Below, one piece after another: positions 42,818 to 53,100 of a DNA stretch of 64,000 bases. The first letter of the stretch is position 1; each line of letters begins with the position of its first letter. Below the pieces are notes generated by a model. The model ran no database searches. It was not told the DNA's origin and worked only from the letters and a program-made list of their open reading frames with translations. Made by a program: the position numbers and the translations under genes. The stretch comes from an uncultured Bacteroidales bacterium (GTDB lineage Bacteria; Bacteroidota; Bacteroidia; Bacteroidales; UBA4417): NCBI GenBank assembly GCA_903879715.1, contig CAIRMR010000007.1, positions 23,991 to 87,990 of the forward strand, written 5' to 3'.

Positions 42818-45220
42818 ATGAATAAACCCTTTCTTGAAATAGATACTGATCATTTTTCACTTGGTGCAACAGACACCATTCCCATTGATGGATATGAAGT
42901 ACCAATAAATCTAGAAACAGGCGAAAAATTCCCGGATTGCTGTTTACATCATAAACAAATATTTGAAGTTGCAGAATCTTGGTTTGAAAAATTCCCGGAA
43001 TGCTGCGAGAAGCATAAGCAAATGTCAAAATTATGGTGGTTCAAAAAAAACAATTATATCGGAATTTCAAAAATAATAGTAACAAAAGTTTCATACACCG
43101 AGTATCATATTAGCAAACAAATAAATAATACTGATTGGTACGAAGATATTACTGATTATATTGAATATACTATTTTTAGCTTTGGACAACCTGCTATAGG
43201 CTTAGATATTTATTTTAATAGTTTGAAACAATACATTACTCACAAGAAAGATGAATTTCCTAAAGAGAAAATGCAAAAGCTGCTTGAATATATGAATTTA
43301 TATTACAGGACACCTGGAAGCACAAAAACCGATCTGAACATTTTATATTCAACTTACCAAGACTGGCTCAAAGCATTTCCTTTCGAGTTAACCAGTTATT
43401 TTGGTAATCTTAAGGAACAATTTGAAGATAAATTACCTATCCTAAATGGTCCAATTGAAGTAAATAGATATTCAAAGTTGGCTAAAGCGATCATTCACAC
43501 CAAAAGCAGTTTATTTGACGCTTTAGTTAATTTGACAAATGAACTATTAACTAAAATAAATGGTACTGTACTTTTTGAAAATGGACTTATTACCGATACG
43601 AATAAAATAAAGCTTGAACTAGCCAATAGCCGTCGAAAATTAAAACTCACAAAAGGCTATAGTAACAGTTCCCCTGATGAAGAACACAGGTATAGAAAAA
43701 TTATTAAGGATTGGCTTAAAGATGAGAAAGATTATTTCAACGAAATTTCACCTCTTCTAAAAACTATAAAACAAGAGAATATGCATTCGCAAATTGAACC
43801 AATCAAATTCATGGAGTTCAAAAAAAGCTCATTCTATTCAAACCTTCTAGAAGGAAATAATTTCACTAAAGATGAGGCAGATGAATTATACCAATTTATC
43901 ATTGATACTATAAAACTACTCGAAAAGATCAGGTCCGATGAACTCAAATCTCACAATCTGATAATTGACCGGGCGAAAAGCTTAGATAAAAACCCAATAT
44001 TTGATAGGATTTCGAGAATGTTCCAGAGTTGGTTAGTAAAAGCTCTTGCAAATGACGATACCTATTTTTACGCCTTTAACTACCTGGCACAAAAAACGAA
44101 TAGGGAAATGCACCAGGAAGGATATAAGGTAAAATTCATATCCGATACTGATTTATATTTCCTGCTTCAAAAAGAAAAAGATCAGCAATCTATATCTTCA
44201 GCATTAAAATTGTCGCAATCAGAACCTGTTATTATAAAGAATAAGCTTACTTTGAAAGAATATAAAGACAAATTAGATTTCTCTCTAAGTTATTATTCTA
44301 ACTTTTTTTTGGTAGTAAATGCTATTATCCTGAAGGATTATGAGGGTGTAGTCGATGGCATAAATGATCTAAATGAAAACGGTGTGGAAGTTGCATACAA
44401 TGAGAAATCATTAACTGAACAGGTCCATTTTGATTTGAATACGGAAGAGGCAACCATCTATTTTAATTATGGGATCAGAAAAATTAATGAAATTTTAGAA
44501 ACATTTCATCTTATCACTGCAAGAATTAATGATTCTCATGATGAAGTCAGTTTTAACAAAGATATCCATGAAATATGGCATGAACAATCAAATTTAGGAT
44601 GGGGTTTTGTTCTATATTCAGACTCCACGGCAAGATTTGTAAAGGACCTGGTTGAAAGCATTGAAAAGAACATATTAAATTTTAAAGATAAATTCATTTC
44701 TTCAACATTATTAAATGCAAATATTAAAATCAATCAACCCCAACTAAATGATGGAAAACAAATTACAGTGCAACATTTGTCAACAATTAACCTTGATTCA
44801 AAACAAAATATTGATCAACCTATTAATTCAACATCTCATAATCCGTCATTGGTAATGAATGAAAATATCAAAGATGAAGTATCATTAAAACACATTAAAG
44901 ACACCATAGCTGATCACATGGAAGACTTTAGAAGTGAAATTCCATTATCTTCAGACTTTGAAAAAGCTTGCTTGGAGCTTCAGCTTTATTTTGAAAATAA
45001 ACCTAATAATATATCCAAACCAATCTTTATTAAAAATGGAAATATAACAAAGTTAGCGTATGAATTAGGTAGCGTATTTAAGGAATTAAAAAATGAAGCT
45101 TTTAGCAAAGAATATTTGAGTCTTTTGATTCGACTTTTTAGCATCTACCAAAAAGAAAATATTGATAGTAAGCCATTAACATCCACGCGACTATATAAAT
45201 ATCTAACCAGTAAAAGTTAA
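42818..45220 (+). CDS. 800-residue protein of unknown function with duplicated Cys-Cys-His motif
   Basis: The N-terminal 70 residues contain a tandem motif, EKFPDCCLHHKQ and EKFPECCEKHKQ, 24 residues apart, which could bind zinc through Cys-Cys and His. The rest is long, soluble and mainly helical (e.g. residues 250-330 and 500-620), with a compact C-terminal helical domain (from FIKNGNITKLAYELGSVF to the end). No nuclease, ATPase or membrane motif is seen. It takes the place between integrase and HTH genes held by the 350-residue protein in element 1. AT content is higher than in the BREX genes. Confidence 0.7.
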   Translation: MNKPFLEIDTDHFSLGATDTIPIDGYEVPINLETGEKFPDCCLHHKQIFEVAESWFEKFPECCEKHKQMSKLWWFKKNNYIGISKIIVTKVSYTEYHISKQINNTDWYEDITDYIEYTIFSFGQPAIGLDIYFNSLKQYITHKKDEFPKEKMQKLLEYMNLYYRTPGSTKTDLNILYSTYQDWLKAFPFELTSYFGNLKEQFEDKLPILNGPIEVNRYSKLAKAIIHTKSSLFDALVNLTNELLTKINGTVLFENGLITDTNKIKLELANSRRKLKLTKGYSNSSPDEEHRYRKIIKDWLKDEKDYFNEISPLLKTIKQENMHSQIEPIKFMEFKKSSFYSNLLEGNNFTKDEADELYQFIIDTIKLLEKIRSDELKSHNLIIDRAKSLDKNPIFDRISRMFQSWLVKALANDDTYFYAFNYLAQKTNREMHQEGYKVKFISDTDLYFLLQKEKDQQSISSALKLSQSEPVIIKNKLTLKEYKDKLDFSLSYYSNFFLVVNAIILKDYEGVVDGINDLNENGVEVAYNEKSLTEQVHFDLNTEEATIYFNYGIRKINEILETFHLITARINDSHDEVSFNKDIHEIWHEQSNLGWGFVLYSDSTARFVKDLVESIEKNILNFKDKFISSTLLNANIKINQPQLNDGKQITVQHLSTINLDSKQNIDQPINSTSHNPSLVMNENIKDEVSLKHIKDTIADHMEDFRSEIPLSSDFEKACLELQLYFENKPNNISKPIFIKNGNITKLAYELGSVFKELKNEAFSKEYLSLLIRLFSIYQKENIDSKPLTSTRLYKYLTSKS

Positions 45221-45316
45221 TAACTATAATGCTTTCAGAAATACCATAAAAACCATACTCTAAAATATTTTTTACCATTTTTACCATGTTGTCTATTAGC
45301 GTCAAATTTCAGCGCT

Positions 45317-45661
45317 ATGGATAAACTATCATTTGAAAATCTCCCCGCAGCCGTTTCTATATTATTGGAGAAAGTATCCAATATTGAAATGCAGCTACAA
45401 AAATCATCAGGCCAACAGCCTCCTACCGACACCTGGTTCGATCTCTCCGGTCTTTGCCAGTATCATCCCGACAAACCCGCGAAACCTACCGTTTACGCGT
45501 ATGTCCAAAATCGCACCATCCCATTCCACAAAAAAGGGAAAAAACTTTTTTTCCTGAAATCCGAAATCGACACCTGGTTAAAATCAGGTCGCCGTAGTAC
45601 TGCCTTGGAAATCGAAGCCGAAGTCGATGGATATTTCACCCCTAAAACCCGGCAGTCATGA
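45317..45661 (+). CDS. Helix-turn-helix excisionase-like protein, element 2
   Basis: This is a 114-residue protein. A coiled-coil-like N-terminus (residues 5-35) is followed by an excisionase-type HTH region (WFDLSGLCQYHPDKPAKPTVYAYVQNRTIPFHKKGKKLFFLKSEIDTWL). It parallels the HTH protein at 8259 in element 1. Its TGA overlaps the next ATG by 4 bp, starting a chain of three translationally coupled genes leading to the primase. Confidence 0.8.
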   Translation: MDKLSFENLPAAVSILLEKVSNIEMQLQKSSGQQPPTDTWFDLSGLCQYHPDKPAKPTVYAYVQNRTIPFHKKGKKLFFLKSEIDTWLKSGRRSTALEIEAEVDGYFTPKTRQS

Positions 45662-45864
45662 GAAAAATAATTTTAAAATCATCTGCCTCGTTAAAACAAG
45701 TAAGGGCCACCACCTCTCACAGTAACAGCCCCAAAGTTAATCTACCAGATCAACCGTACAAAGATATACCAACCCTATATCAAAACCTTCATATACTTTG
45801 GCGACATTACGGCTTACCCGAGATTCTCAGCCTTAATTCATCCTCTAACAGCCCGATTATATGA
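45658..45864 (+). CDS. Small basic protein between HTH and primase genes
   Basis: This 68-residue protein has no known domain, is rich in Ser/Asn and starts basic (MRKIILKSS). It has an ATGA overlap with the gene before it and another with the gene after it, which supports it as a real gene. A small regulator or connector peptide is possible; function unknown. Confidence 0.55.
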   Translation: MRKIILKSSASLKQVRATTSHSNSPKVNLPDQPYKDIPTLYQNLHILWRHYGLPEILSLNSSSNSPII

Positions 45865-47294
45865 CACAGAAATCCTTAATTATCACCCCCGAAAAACTCG
45901 CCGCTTTTGAAGGCCGAAAAAAACACTCCCAGGTTCTCAACGACTTGCTAAAGGAAATCAAACCAATTAATATTCGAAAATACCTCGAACTTCCTGATGA
46001 AGTTGAAACTAAGCAGAAACATATCGTTGTAGCAGTTATCAAACACTTGCTTGAAGTATCACGAAATATGAAATGGAACCTCAGCAGGGTCTTTGATTAT
46101 ACTTATGTATATAATGGTGCTTTCTGGCAACAGCTTGATAAAGAAGACATGAAGGCATTCCTGGGCAAAGCTGCCATTCAAATGGGGTGTCCCGATTATG
46201 AAGCCCGGCACTTCGAATTTAAGGATAAGCTATTAAAACAATTCCTTACTGATGCTCATCTTCCCTCACCTCCTGTTGAACCAGATAAAATTTTGATTAA
46301 TCTTCAGAATGGCACAATGGAGTTCACGCATAATGGTTGGCAAATTAGAGATTTCATGCCCGAAGATTTCCTTACCTACCAATTACCATTCCCTTATGAT
46401 CCGGAAGCAACTTGTCCAATATTTGACAAATACCTTCTCGAAGTCTTAACCGATGAACACAGCCGTAATGTTCTTCAGGAATATTCAGGTTACATTTTTA
46501 CAAAAATGAACCTTGAAAAAATGTTGATGCTTACCGGCTCTGGCTCTAATGGAAAGTCTGTCTTTTTTAATATTATCAGTGCTTTAATCGGAAAAGAGAA
46601 TCTTCTCACCTACTCCATGGGCCTATTCTCGCATGAATATAACCGGGCTAAACTCACCAACGTCCTGCTCAATTATAGCTCCGAGAAAGGCACTGAATTG
46701 AATCCTGACACCTTTAAAGCCTTGGTAAGTGGCGAACCATTACAAGCTCGTGAACCTTATGGTAAATCATTCACTTTGTTCAACAAGGTCCGTTTCATCA
46801 ACAATGCAAACGAGTTACCCAGGGAAACCGAGCATACTGAAGCTTATTTTCGTCGTTACCTGATCATACCTTTTGATGTTACAATCACAGAAGAACAGAG
46901 GGATATTGATCTTGCAGATAAGGTGATTGCTAACGAACTGTCAGGGGTCTTCAATTGGCTGCTCGAAGGGCTAAACAGGATTATTGCACAGAAAAAGTTC
47001 TCATCCTGTGAAAAATCAGCCCAGGCACTTAATGATTTCCGCAGGCAGTCCGATAGTGTTGCACTTTTTCTTGATGAGTATAATTATAAGCCATCAACTG
47101 ATATTAAAGAGCCACTTGCTGACCTGTACACCAGGTATAAGGGTTTCTGCCAGGAAGACAACTATAAACCTGTAGGGAAGAATAAATTCTCCGTCAGGAT
47201 CGAGAATAAAGGCTATGAGAAGACTCGATTAAATAACGGAACCACCGCCTTTATGATGGAAACGCCTGTTAGCCTGTATGGAGCAGCTATTTAA
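45861..47294 (+). CDS. P4-type primase/helicase (D5-like) of element 2
   Basis: This is a 477-residue protein with the D5/P4-family helicase domain: Walker A TGSGSNGKSVFF (about residue 225), Walker B-like SSEKG, a sensor strand FNKVRFINNANELP and a C-terminal DNA-binding part with FLDEYNYKPS and LYTRYKGFCQEDNYKPVGKNKFS. The N-terminal part carries the D5_N-like linker; a full primase domain is not obvious and may be supplied by the next gene. It is coupled to the preceding small gene by an ATGA overlap. It probably supports replication of the excised element. Confidence 0.85.
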   Translation: MTQKSLIITPEKLAAFEGRKKHSQVLNDLLKEIKPINIRKYLELPDEVETKQKHIVVAVIKHLLEVSRNMKWNLSRVFDYTYVYNGAFWQQLDKEDMKAFLGKAAIQMGCPDYEARHFEFKDKLLKQFLTDAHLPSPPVEPDKILINLQNGTMEFTHNGWQIRDFMPEDFLTYQLPFPYDPEATCPIFDKYLLEVLTDEHSRNVLQEYSGYIFTKMNLEKMLMLTGSGSNGKSVFFNIISALIGKENLLTYSMGLFSHEYNRAKLTNVLLNYSSEKGTELNPDTFKALVSGEPLQAREPYGKSFTLFNKVRFINNANELPRETEHTEAYFRRYLIIPFDVTITEEQRDIDLADKVIANELSGVFNWLLEGLNRIIAQKKFSSCEKSAQALNDFRRQSDSVALFLDEYNYKPSTDIKEPLADLYTRYKGFCQEDNYKPVGKNKFSVRIENKGYEKTRLNNGTTAFMMETPVSLYGAAI

Positions 47295-47394
47295 CATTGC
47301 TTTAAATTATACAGGTTTAACAATTTCTGTTTTTCAGTTTTTCAGATGAAGGTCTGAATTTCTGAAAATCTGAATCACCAATAAATCTTTTTTT

Positions 47395-48609
47395 ATGAGT
47401 GTCCTCGATAAAAATATAAGTTATTTCCCCTCCACAACTGATACCAGAAAAGGAGTATCCGTCAACCTTTTAACATTACTTCAAAGCACTAAGCACAGTG
47501 CACTAATCACTGCCCTTCGTGCCGAACCAGATCCGGATAAGCAAGGCAAGATTAAAGAAGGTCTGCCTTGCTATACTGTGGCAGGTACATTCTCTCGCCG
47601 CTGCGAGGAAGGCCTGCTCATTCCCTCCGGCCTTGCTGCCGTCGATCTCGATAGTGCCGAAGATTACGATGTGATACCTTTGCTACAAGAACTCAAAAAG
47701 ATTCCCTACATAGCTTATGCCGGTCTCTCCTGCCGTGGCAAACGCCTTTTTGCCATTATCCCTTTCCTCTATCCTGATAAGTATGGCAGGCAATATGAGC
47801 GCCTCATTAAGTCTTTCGAAGATATTAGCCTGCCAATGGGCGATACCTGTCACAAAGCCATCAGCCAACCTCGTTACATCTCTTGTAACACAGATGAAAC
47901 CTGTTTTTACAATCACAATGCGAAATCCTATCACCTGCTCCCACCGGAAAAAACATATTATTTAGTTAGCCGTCCTGTCACTGTTTCAAATACCAATTCC
48001 CATGACATTCCTGATAATCCTTTTAAATGGTGCGAAACACAAGTTCAGAAAAGTCATTCCTTTACCAATGGTAATAGGCATAAATATATCATTTCCCTTG
48101 CCCGTTATTGCAACATGAAAGGTATTACAGAATCAGATACCTTGGCAAATTGCCTCAGTTATTATATGTCTGAAGATTTTCTGGCAGAAGAAATCAATAA
48201 AATAATTAAGCATGTTTATTCGAAACACGCAAAAAGTCACAATGAACTCCCTTTTAAATCTTCTGCCAAACATAGTAACAAGTTGGAAACTTCTATCACA
48301 TTTAAGCCGGAACCACTTCCATGTATTCCAACCACTTCAGCAAGCATTGACCAAATCGCAGATTTTAATAATACAGAACCAAATAATTCAATTGAAACCT
48401 GGGACATCGTTTCTCTTGAATCATACTTCTCCTTAACTTTATTGCCGCCAACACCCTTTCAGCTCGATCAATGCACCACTATTCTCGACCTCCCCAAATT
48501 TATCTCCGGTCACTTATCAATCCTACACACTTACAACGGTAATCCCGTTTTTCTTCCTTACCTAAAGCGACTTCAAAAACTTCAACAAATAATACAATCA
48601 ATTCCCTGA
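47395..48609 (+). CDS. BT4734/VirE_N-type primase-like protein
   Basis: This is a 404-residue protein. Its N-terminal 180 residues match the BT4734/VirE_N domain, with AAVDLDSAE (DxD at about residue 83), YAGLSCRGKRLFAIIPF and QPRYISCNTDE, the same features as the N-domain of the DUF3987 protein in element 1. It lacks the DUF3987 part. The remainder is low in recognised features, with a helical segment NRHKYIISLARYCNMKGI. It may act together with the D5-like helicase just upstream. Confidence 0.75.
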   Translation: MSVLDKNISYFPSTTDTRKGVSVNLLTLLQSTKHSALITALRAEPDPDKQGKIKEGLPCYTVAGTFSRRCEEGLLIPSGLAAVDLDSAEDYDVIPLLQELKKIPYIAYAGLSCRGKRLFAIIPFLYPDKYGRQYERLIKSFEDISLPMGDTCHKAISQPRYISCNTDETCFYNHNAKSYHLLPPEKTYYLVSRPVTVSNTNSHDIPDNPFKWCETQVQKSHSFTNGNRHKYIISLARYCNMKGITESDTLANCLSYYMSEDFLAEEINKIIKHVYSKHAKSHNELPFKSSAKHSNKLETSITFKPEPLPCIPTTSASIDQIADFNNTEPNNSIETWDIVSLESYFSLTLLPPTPFQLDQCTTILDLPKFISGHLSILHTYNGNPVFLPYLKRLQKLQQIIQSIP

Positions 48610-48829
48610 TTGTTTTCCAAAATTCGTTCAATCTGCCATATTCAATAAATATAAGATTTCAAAAGACTTCAATCACTTTTCTCCTTAAATTTGGCTCGAA
48701 GCATATTATAACGCTATCATCTTATACTTCAATTAATAGACCTATAAAAAAGAACTTTTTGAAATGCAAAGCCGCTACAATTTCGACAACTTCTTTTTTG
48801 CAGCTCAAGTAAAAATAAGTTAATTAATA

Positions 48830-49582
48830 ATGATAATCAACACAGACATAAACATCCTTGGTGGTTTACCAGACTTCAATCTGATAAAACACTATTTATT
48901 TAGTGACAAAACAAGTTTCGCTGATAAATCGGATCATTATACATTTACTGCAATAAAATCGGATGAAGCAGTCAAAAGATTTGAAAGAGCTATTACTCGG
49001 ACTTTAGTAACATTTAAAAACATAGAACAAGCTTCCCTGGTTAGATCAATGCTTTCATCTGAATCAATATCACATGACAGCCTGTATCTTCTCTTTTGGA
49101 ATGCAAGCGTAAACAATGAGCTTTTGAATTATTTAAATTCTCAGGTTTATTTTCCTTCATTCTACTCTGGCAGATTGGTTATCAGGAAGGAAGAGATCGG
49201 CGCATGTATAAAAGATTTAAAGGAAAAAGAAGAACAATTAAAGGAGTGGACCATAGTTACAATTGAAACTGTTGCAAGTAAATATTTAACGCTTCTGAAA
49301 AAATTTAACTTGTTGGAAGGCTCTAATACGAAAAAAATACTACATCCATACCTGAGTGACAAAATGTTTGTACTATTCATTTACTGGCTCACTGCTACTG
49401 AAACCAGCTCAAATCTTCTTGAAAGCGAATGGCTTAAATATTGTTTTTGCGAACAGCCAATATTCATTGAAAGAGTCATGCAAAAAAAGTTTGCTAAATT
49501 CTTCCAGTTGACTTATACCGGTGACAAATTGAAAATAGAAACTACTATTCCTTATCAAAATATCTACGATGGCGTTAAATAA
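48830..49582 (+). CDS. brxA: BREX protein BrxA (DUF1819)
   Basis: This is a 250-residue protein matching the BrxA/DUF1819 inner-membrane-protein-like family that opens type I BREX operons. Typical stretches are RTLVTFKNIEQASLVRSML, LLFWNASVNNELLNYL and VYFPSFYSGR. It is a small helical DNA-binding protein in characterised systems. It overlaps brxB by 14 bp. A 220-bp gap upstream, downstream of the replication genes, should hold the operon promoter, though I see no perfect box. Confidence 0.9.
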   Translation: MIINTDINILGGLPDFNLIKHYLFSDKTSFADKSDHYTFTAIKSDEAVKRFERAITRTLVTFKNIEQASLVRSMLSSESISHDSLYLLFWNASVNNELLNYLNSQVYFPSFYSGRLVIRKEEIGACIKDLKEKEEQLKEWTIVTIETVASKYLTLLKKFNLLEGSNTKKILHPYLSDKMFVLFIYWLTATETSSNLLESEWLKYCFCEQPIFIERVMQKKFAKFFQLTYTGDKLKIETTIPYQNIYDGVK

Positions 49583-50126
49583 TCCAGCTGACATAATTCA
49601 CAAAGCTAAACTCCTTGTCGAATCCGACAGCCGTTCAGAAATCCGGCTCAATGCCAACGGTGGCAATTCTATTTTGATCGTTTGCGATCCAATGTCTGAG
49701 AATGAGTACATTAATAAACTGGTAGAGCTATTACCGGAAGAGAGTTATACTATTATCGATCTTAATAAGTGTTTGATTGAGTTTGTGAAGGAACATAAAT
49801 CTGAATTAATCGAATTGTTCAGCTTGCTCCAATCCTCTATTCATGAGATTTTTAAAGCTCCTGCTGGTGAAGAATCAAAGGACTTGTTCAAGGAGATAAT
49901 TACTCAAATCCAGGCAGCCTTTGATAAAGGGAAAGTACCGGTATTGATTAATTCAGGTGCGCTCTATGGTACGGGTATCGACAATATTCATATTATGGAG
50001 AATGAGCTGGTAATGAAATCTGCATTTCCTGTGCTTATATTATACCCTGCTACCAAAGAAGGTGACCAACTGATGTTTCTTGGCAAGCGCCCGGCTTCCA
50101 AATATCGTTGTATGATTGTTCAATAA
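49569..50126 (+). CDS. brxB: BREX protein BrxB (DUF1788)
   Basis: This is a 185-residue protein of the BrxB/DUF1788 family, with SILIVCDPMSENEYINKLVELL near the N-terminus, PVLINSGALYGTGIDNIHIMENEL in the middle and PVLILYPATKEGDQLMFLGKRPASKYRCMIV at the end. Its role within BREX is needed but unclear. It overlaps brxA by 14 bp and ends 16 bp before brxC. Confidence 0.9.
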   Translation: MALNNPADIIHKAKLLVESDSRSEIRLNANGGNSILIVCDPMSENEYINKLVELLPEESYTIIDLNKCLIEFVKEHKSELIELFSLLQSSIHEIFKAPAGEESKDLFKEIITQIQAAFDKGKVPVLINSGALYGTGIDNIHIMENELVMKSAFPVLILYPATKEGDQLMFLGKRPASKYRCMIVQ

Positions 50127-50142
50127 TTTGAATCGAAATAAT

Positions 50143-53100
50143 ATGCTGGTAAAAGAAATTTTAACCCTCGACCTCACTGAAGACATCAAGAATGTAATCG
50201 ACTTGGAGGATTTCTCAGAAGCTGCAATACAATCTGAGATTGAAAACTATATCATTACACAAGGTTTGGCAAGAGAGTATGCCAATTTTGTATCTATTTT
50301 TACTTCAAACATAAAGGAAACCGGTGTTTGGCTTTCTGGCTTTTATGGTTCTGGTAAATCCTATTTCGGCAAATTGCTGGGCTACATGATAAGCAACAGG
50401 CTGATCAATGGAACGCCTTCCAGGGATAGGATATTACAAAGGTTTACCGGTATTGATGATGAAGCCTTGGTTAAGAATGCCATTTCAAGACTTGACACAG
50501 TTAATGCCAGGGTTGTCTTTTTGGATATTGCCAAACAGGATACCTCAAAAGGCTTTTCTTATACACTATTTCGTAATTTCCTTAGGTCGCTCGAATTACC
50601 GGAGAATGAACATGGGTTTCTTCTCTTTTCATTGATGTATGGTAATGGTTACAGTAATCCGGCTGACTTTGTCCAGGATAAAATCGGCAAAACATGGTCT
50701 GCTGTAAAAAATAACAGGATCTTGTACATCAGCGCCATTAAAGAAATTTACAATGTATCTGGTAATTCTGAATCTGATTATAACAATATCCTTACAACAA
50801 TCCGAAGGGAGATTGATGAGTTCAGTGCATCAAAACTAAAGGATGAACTGGTAAATTACTTCCAGGTGCAAAAGGACGAGAAGTTGGTATTCCTCTTCGA
50901 TGAAGCTAGTGAAGCTATCAATAAAAATAAATTTACGTTACTGGATCTGGAAGGTTTAAGCGAAGCTCTTTCATCTATTAGTGGAAAAGTATGGACCATC
51001 GCTATCGCTCAGGAAAAATTGGATGATGTTATTAATAATGCCAATGTAAGCATAGCTCAGCTTACAAAAGTTACGGATAGGTTTAAAACAAAGGTTCACC
51101 TCGAATCTACCGAAGTTGATGTGATCATCCGCAGCCGCTTATTGAAAAAAACAGATGCTGCTGTCGAAATGCTTAAACAGCATTTTCAGGATAATTCCGG
51201 AAAAATTGCTGATCATAGTGGTTTGACCGGTGCCGGCAAAACTGAAGATGTAAATTCTTTTGTTACCTATTATCCATTCTATCAGAACCAGTTTGGCTTG
51301 ATGCAGAATTTCCTCTTTGGCCGGCAGGGATATGCTTCTACCAAAGTAGCAGAAAGAGGCATGATCATAACTACTTATGATATCCTAAAGCGTGAAGTTC
51401 AGAAAGAAAAACTGACCAATGTAACCACCGGATGGCAAATCGCTAAGGAAGCGCAACCACAGCCGCCTGTTCGCCTTGTAAACAGGTACGATAATGCTCA
51501 GCAGATATTATTGCAGGAAAAAAGTCCTATACCTGGCCGTCATCTGTTGGAAACAATTCATTTTCTGACTGAAGCGGAAATAACGCCTGCCTCAATAAAT
51601 AATATCATTAAAGCATTTATCAAAACTCCGGAAGAGTTTCATACCATTCAGCCTGAAATTTCAAAAGCTCTTGATATTTTGGTTGAATCCAAAATACTAT
51701 TGCTATCAAACGGGACCTACCGGATCACATCCGACATTGAACAAAGGCTTCTGGACGAAATGAGGCAGTTCCCTGTTCAGGTGTTCAAGAAAAAACAACA
51801 GGTAATTTATTCTTTCAAAAATGCAGCTTTCATTAAGGCCATTGCCCGTATTAATGATAGCAATACTTCGTATGATTTCTACATCACTTCTGATAATGAT
51901 GATGAACTCACCAACCCCTCATTAAAACAATTGAAGTTAAAGGTTAAAAGCCTTTACAACTTTAGCGATGACAGGGCTGCTGATATTGAACAGATCAAGC
52001 TACAATTTCAGAATGATAAAGACGTAATTTGGATTGCCCCCGACAACAGCTTCTTTAAGGATATCGATAAATTGATGGACGATATCGAAAGGATTAAATA
52101 CCTGGAAGAGAAGTACACGAATCCCAATTCCGATGAAGCGGTTATTGTAAGAGCTTTTCAGGCAGAACGATCCGTGAAGGAAAATCGCTTAAAGGAGTTA
52201 GTGGAGCAGTCGCTATTCCTTGGTAATGCAATCTATTTATACAACACCGCGCAGCTGGATAAAAATAACTGGCAAACTACCCTCAATGGATTGCAGCGCC
52301 AGGTTATTCAAAATGTATATAGTAAACGCCTTTCTTCTCAGCTTTCAGATGCTTTGGCTGAGCGTATCATTAAGGAAGGGAATAATACCCGCTTGCATAC
52401 CTATTTTACCAGCCTTGGTGCCGAGTTTCAGTTTTTCGATGCTTCGGGTAATTTTGTAGGTGAAACTTTGAAACCCGCCGAAGAAATCTTATTCAAAATC
52501 AGGAATACATTTGTTGACGGTGCTTCAATCGAAAAAGACCTGGAACAACCACCTACAGGTTTTTTATATGGAACCATTATTACCACGTTGGCAGCATTAA
52601 TGAGAGGTGGTAAAGTTATGGCTAAGCATAACGGCTCTGAAAGATTTTCGTGGAGAGATGAAGGAACACCCGTTATTTTTACCACTGGTAAAGAGTTTCG
52701 TAAAGCTTCTTTCAAAGCCATATCCAGGTCTCTTTCTACAACCCAAAAGAACAGCATTGTAACAACCTTGCAGGATCTTGATTTCGAAACTCATGTTGGT
52801 CGTAAGGTGGATTGGAATACCAACGACTTTGACCTGGTGAATGCTGTTCGCGATCTGGCAAAACGGTTCTGCGATAAGGTTGACGACATGAAAAAGGCTA
52901 ACAAAGATTTCGACGCTCTGTTTAGTAACCTTGAAGCGAGTAAAGATCAGTTAGGCACTTTTACAGGTGTTATCAGTGAAGCCAATTATATGGATAAAGC
53001 TGAAAATTTCCTGACGCAAACAGCAATTTATACCACCGCTGTTAGTGATATTGAGAAAGCTGAAAAATTCATTCGTAATAACCTCGCTAAAATTCGCCTA

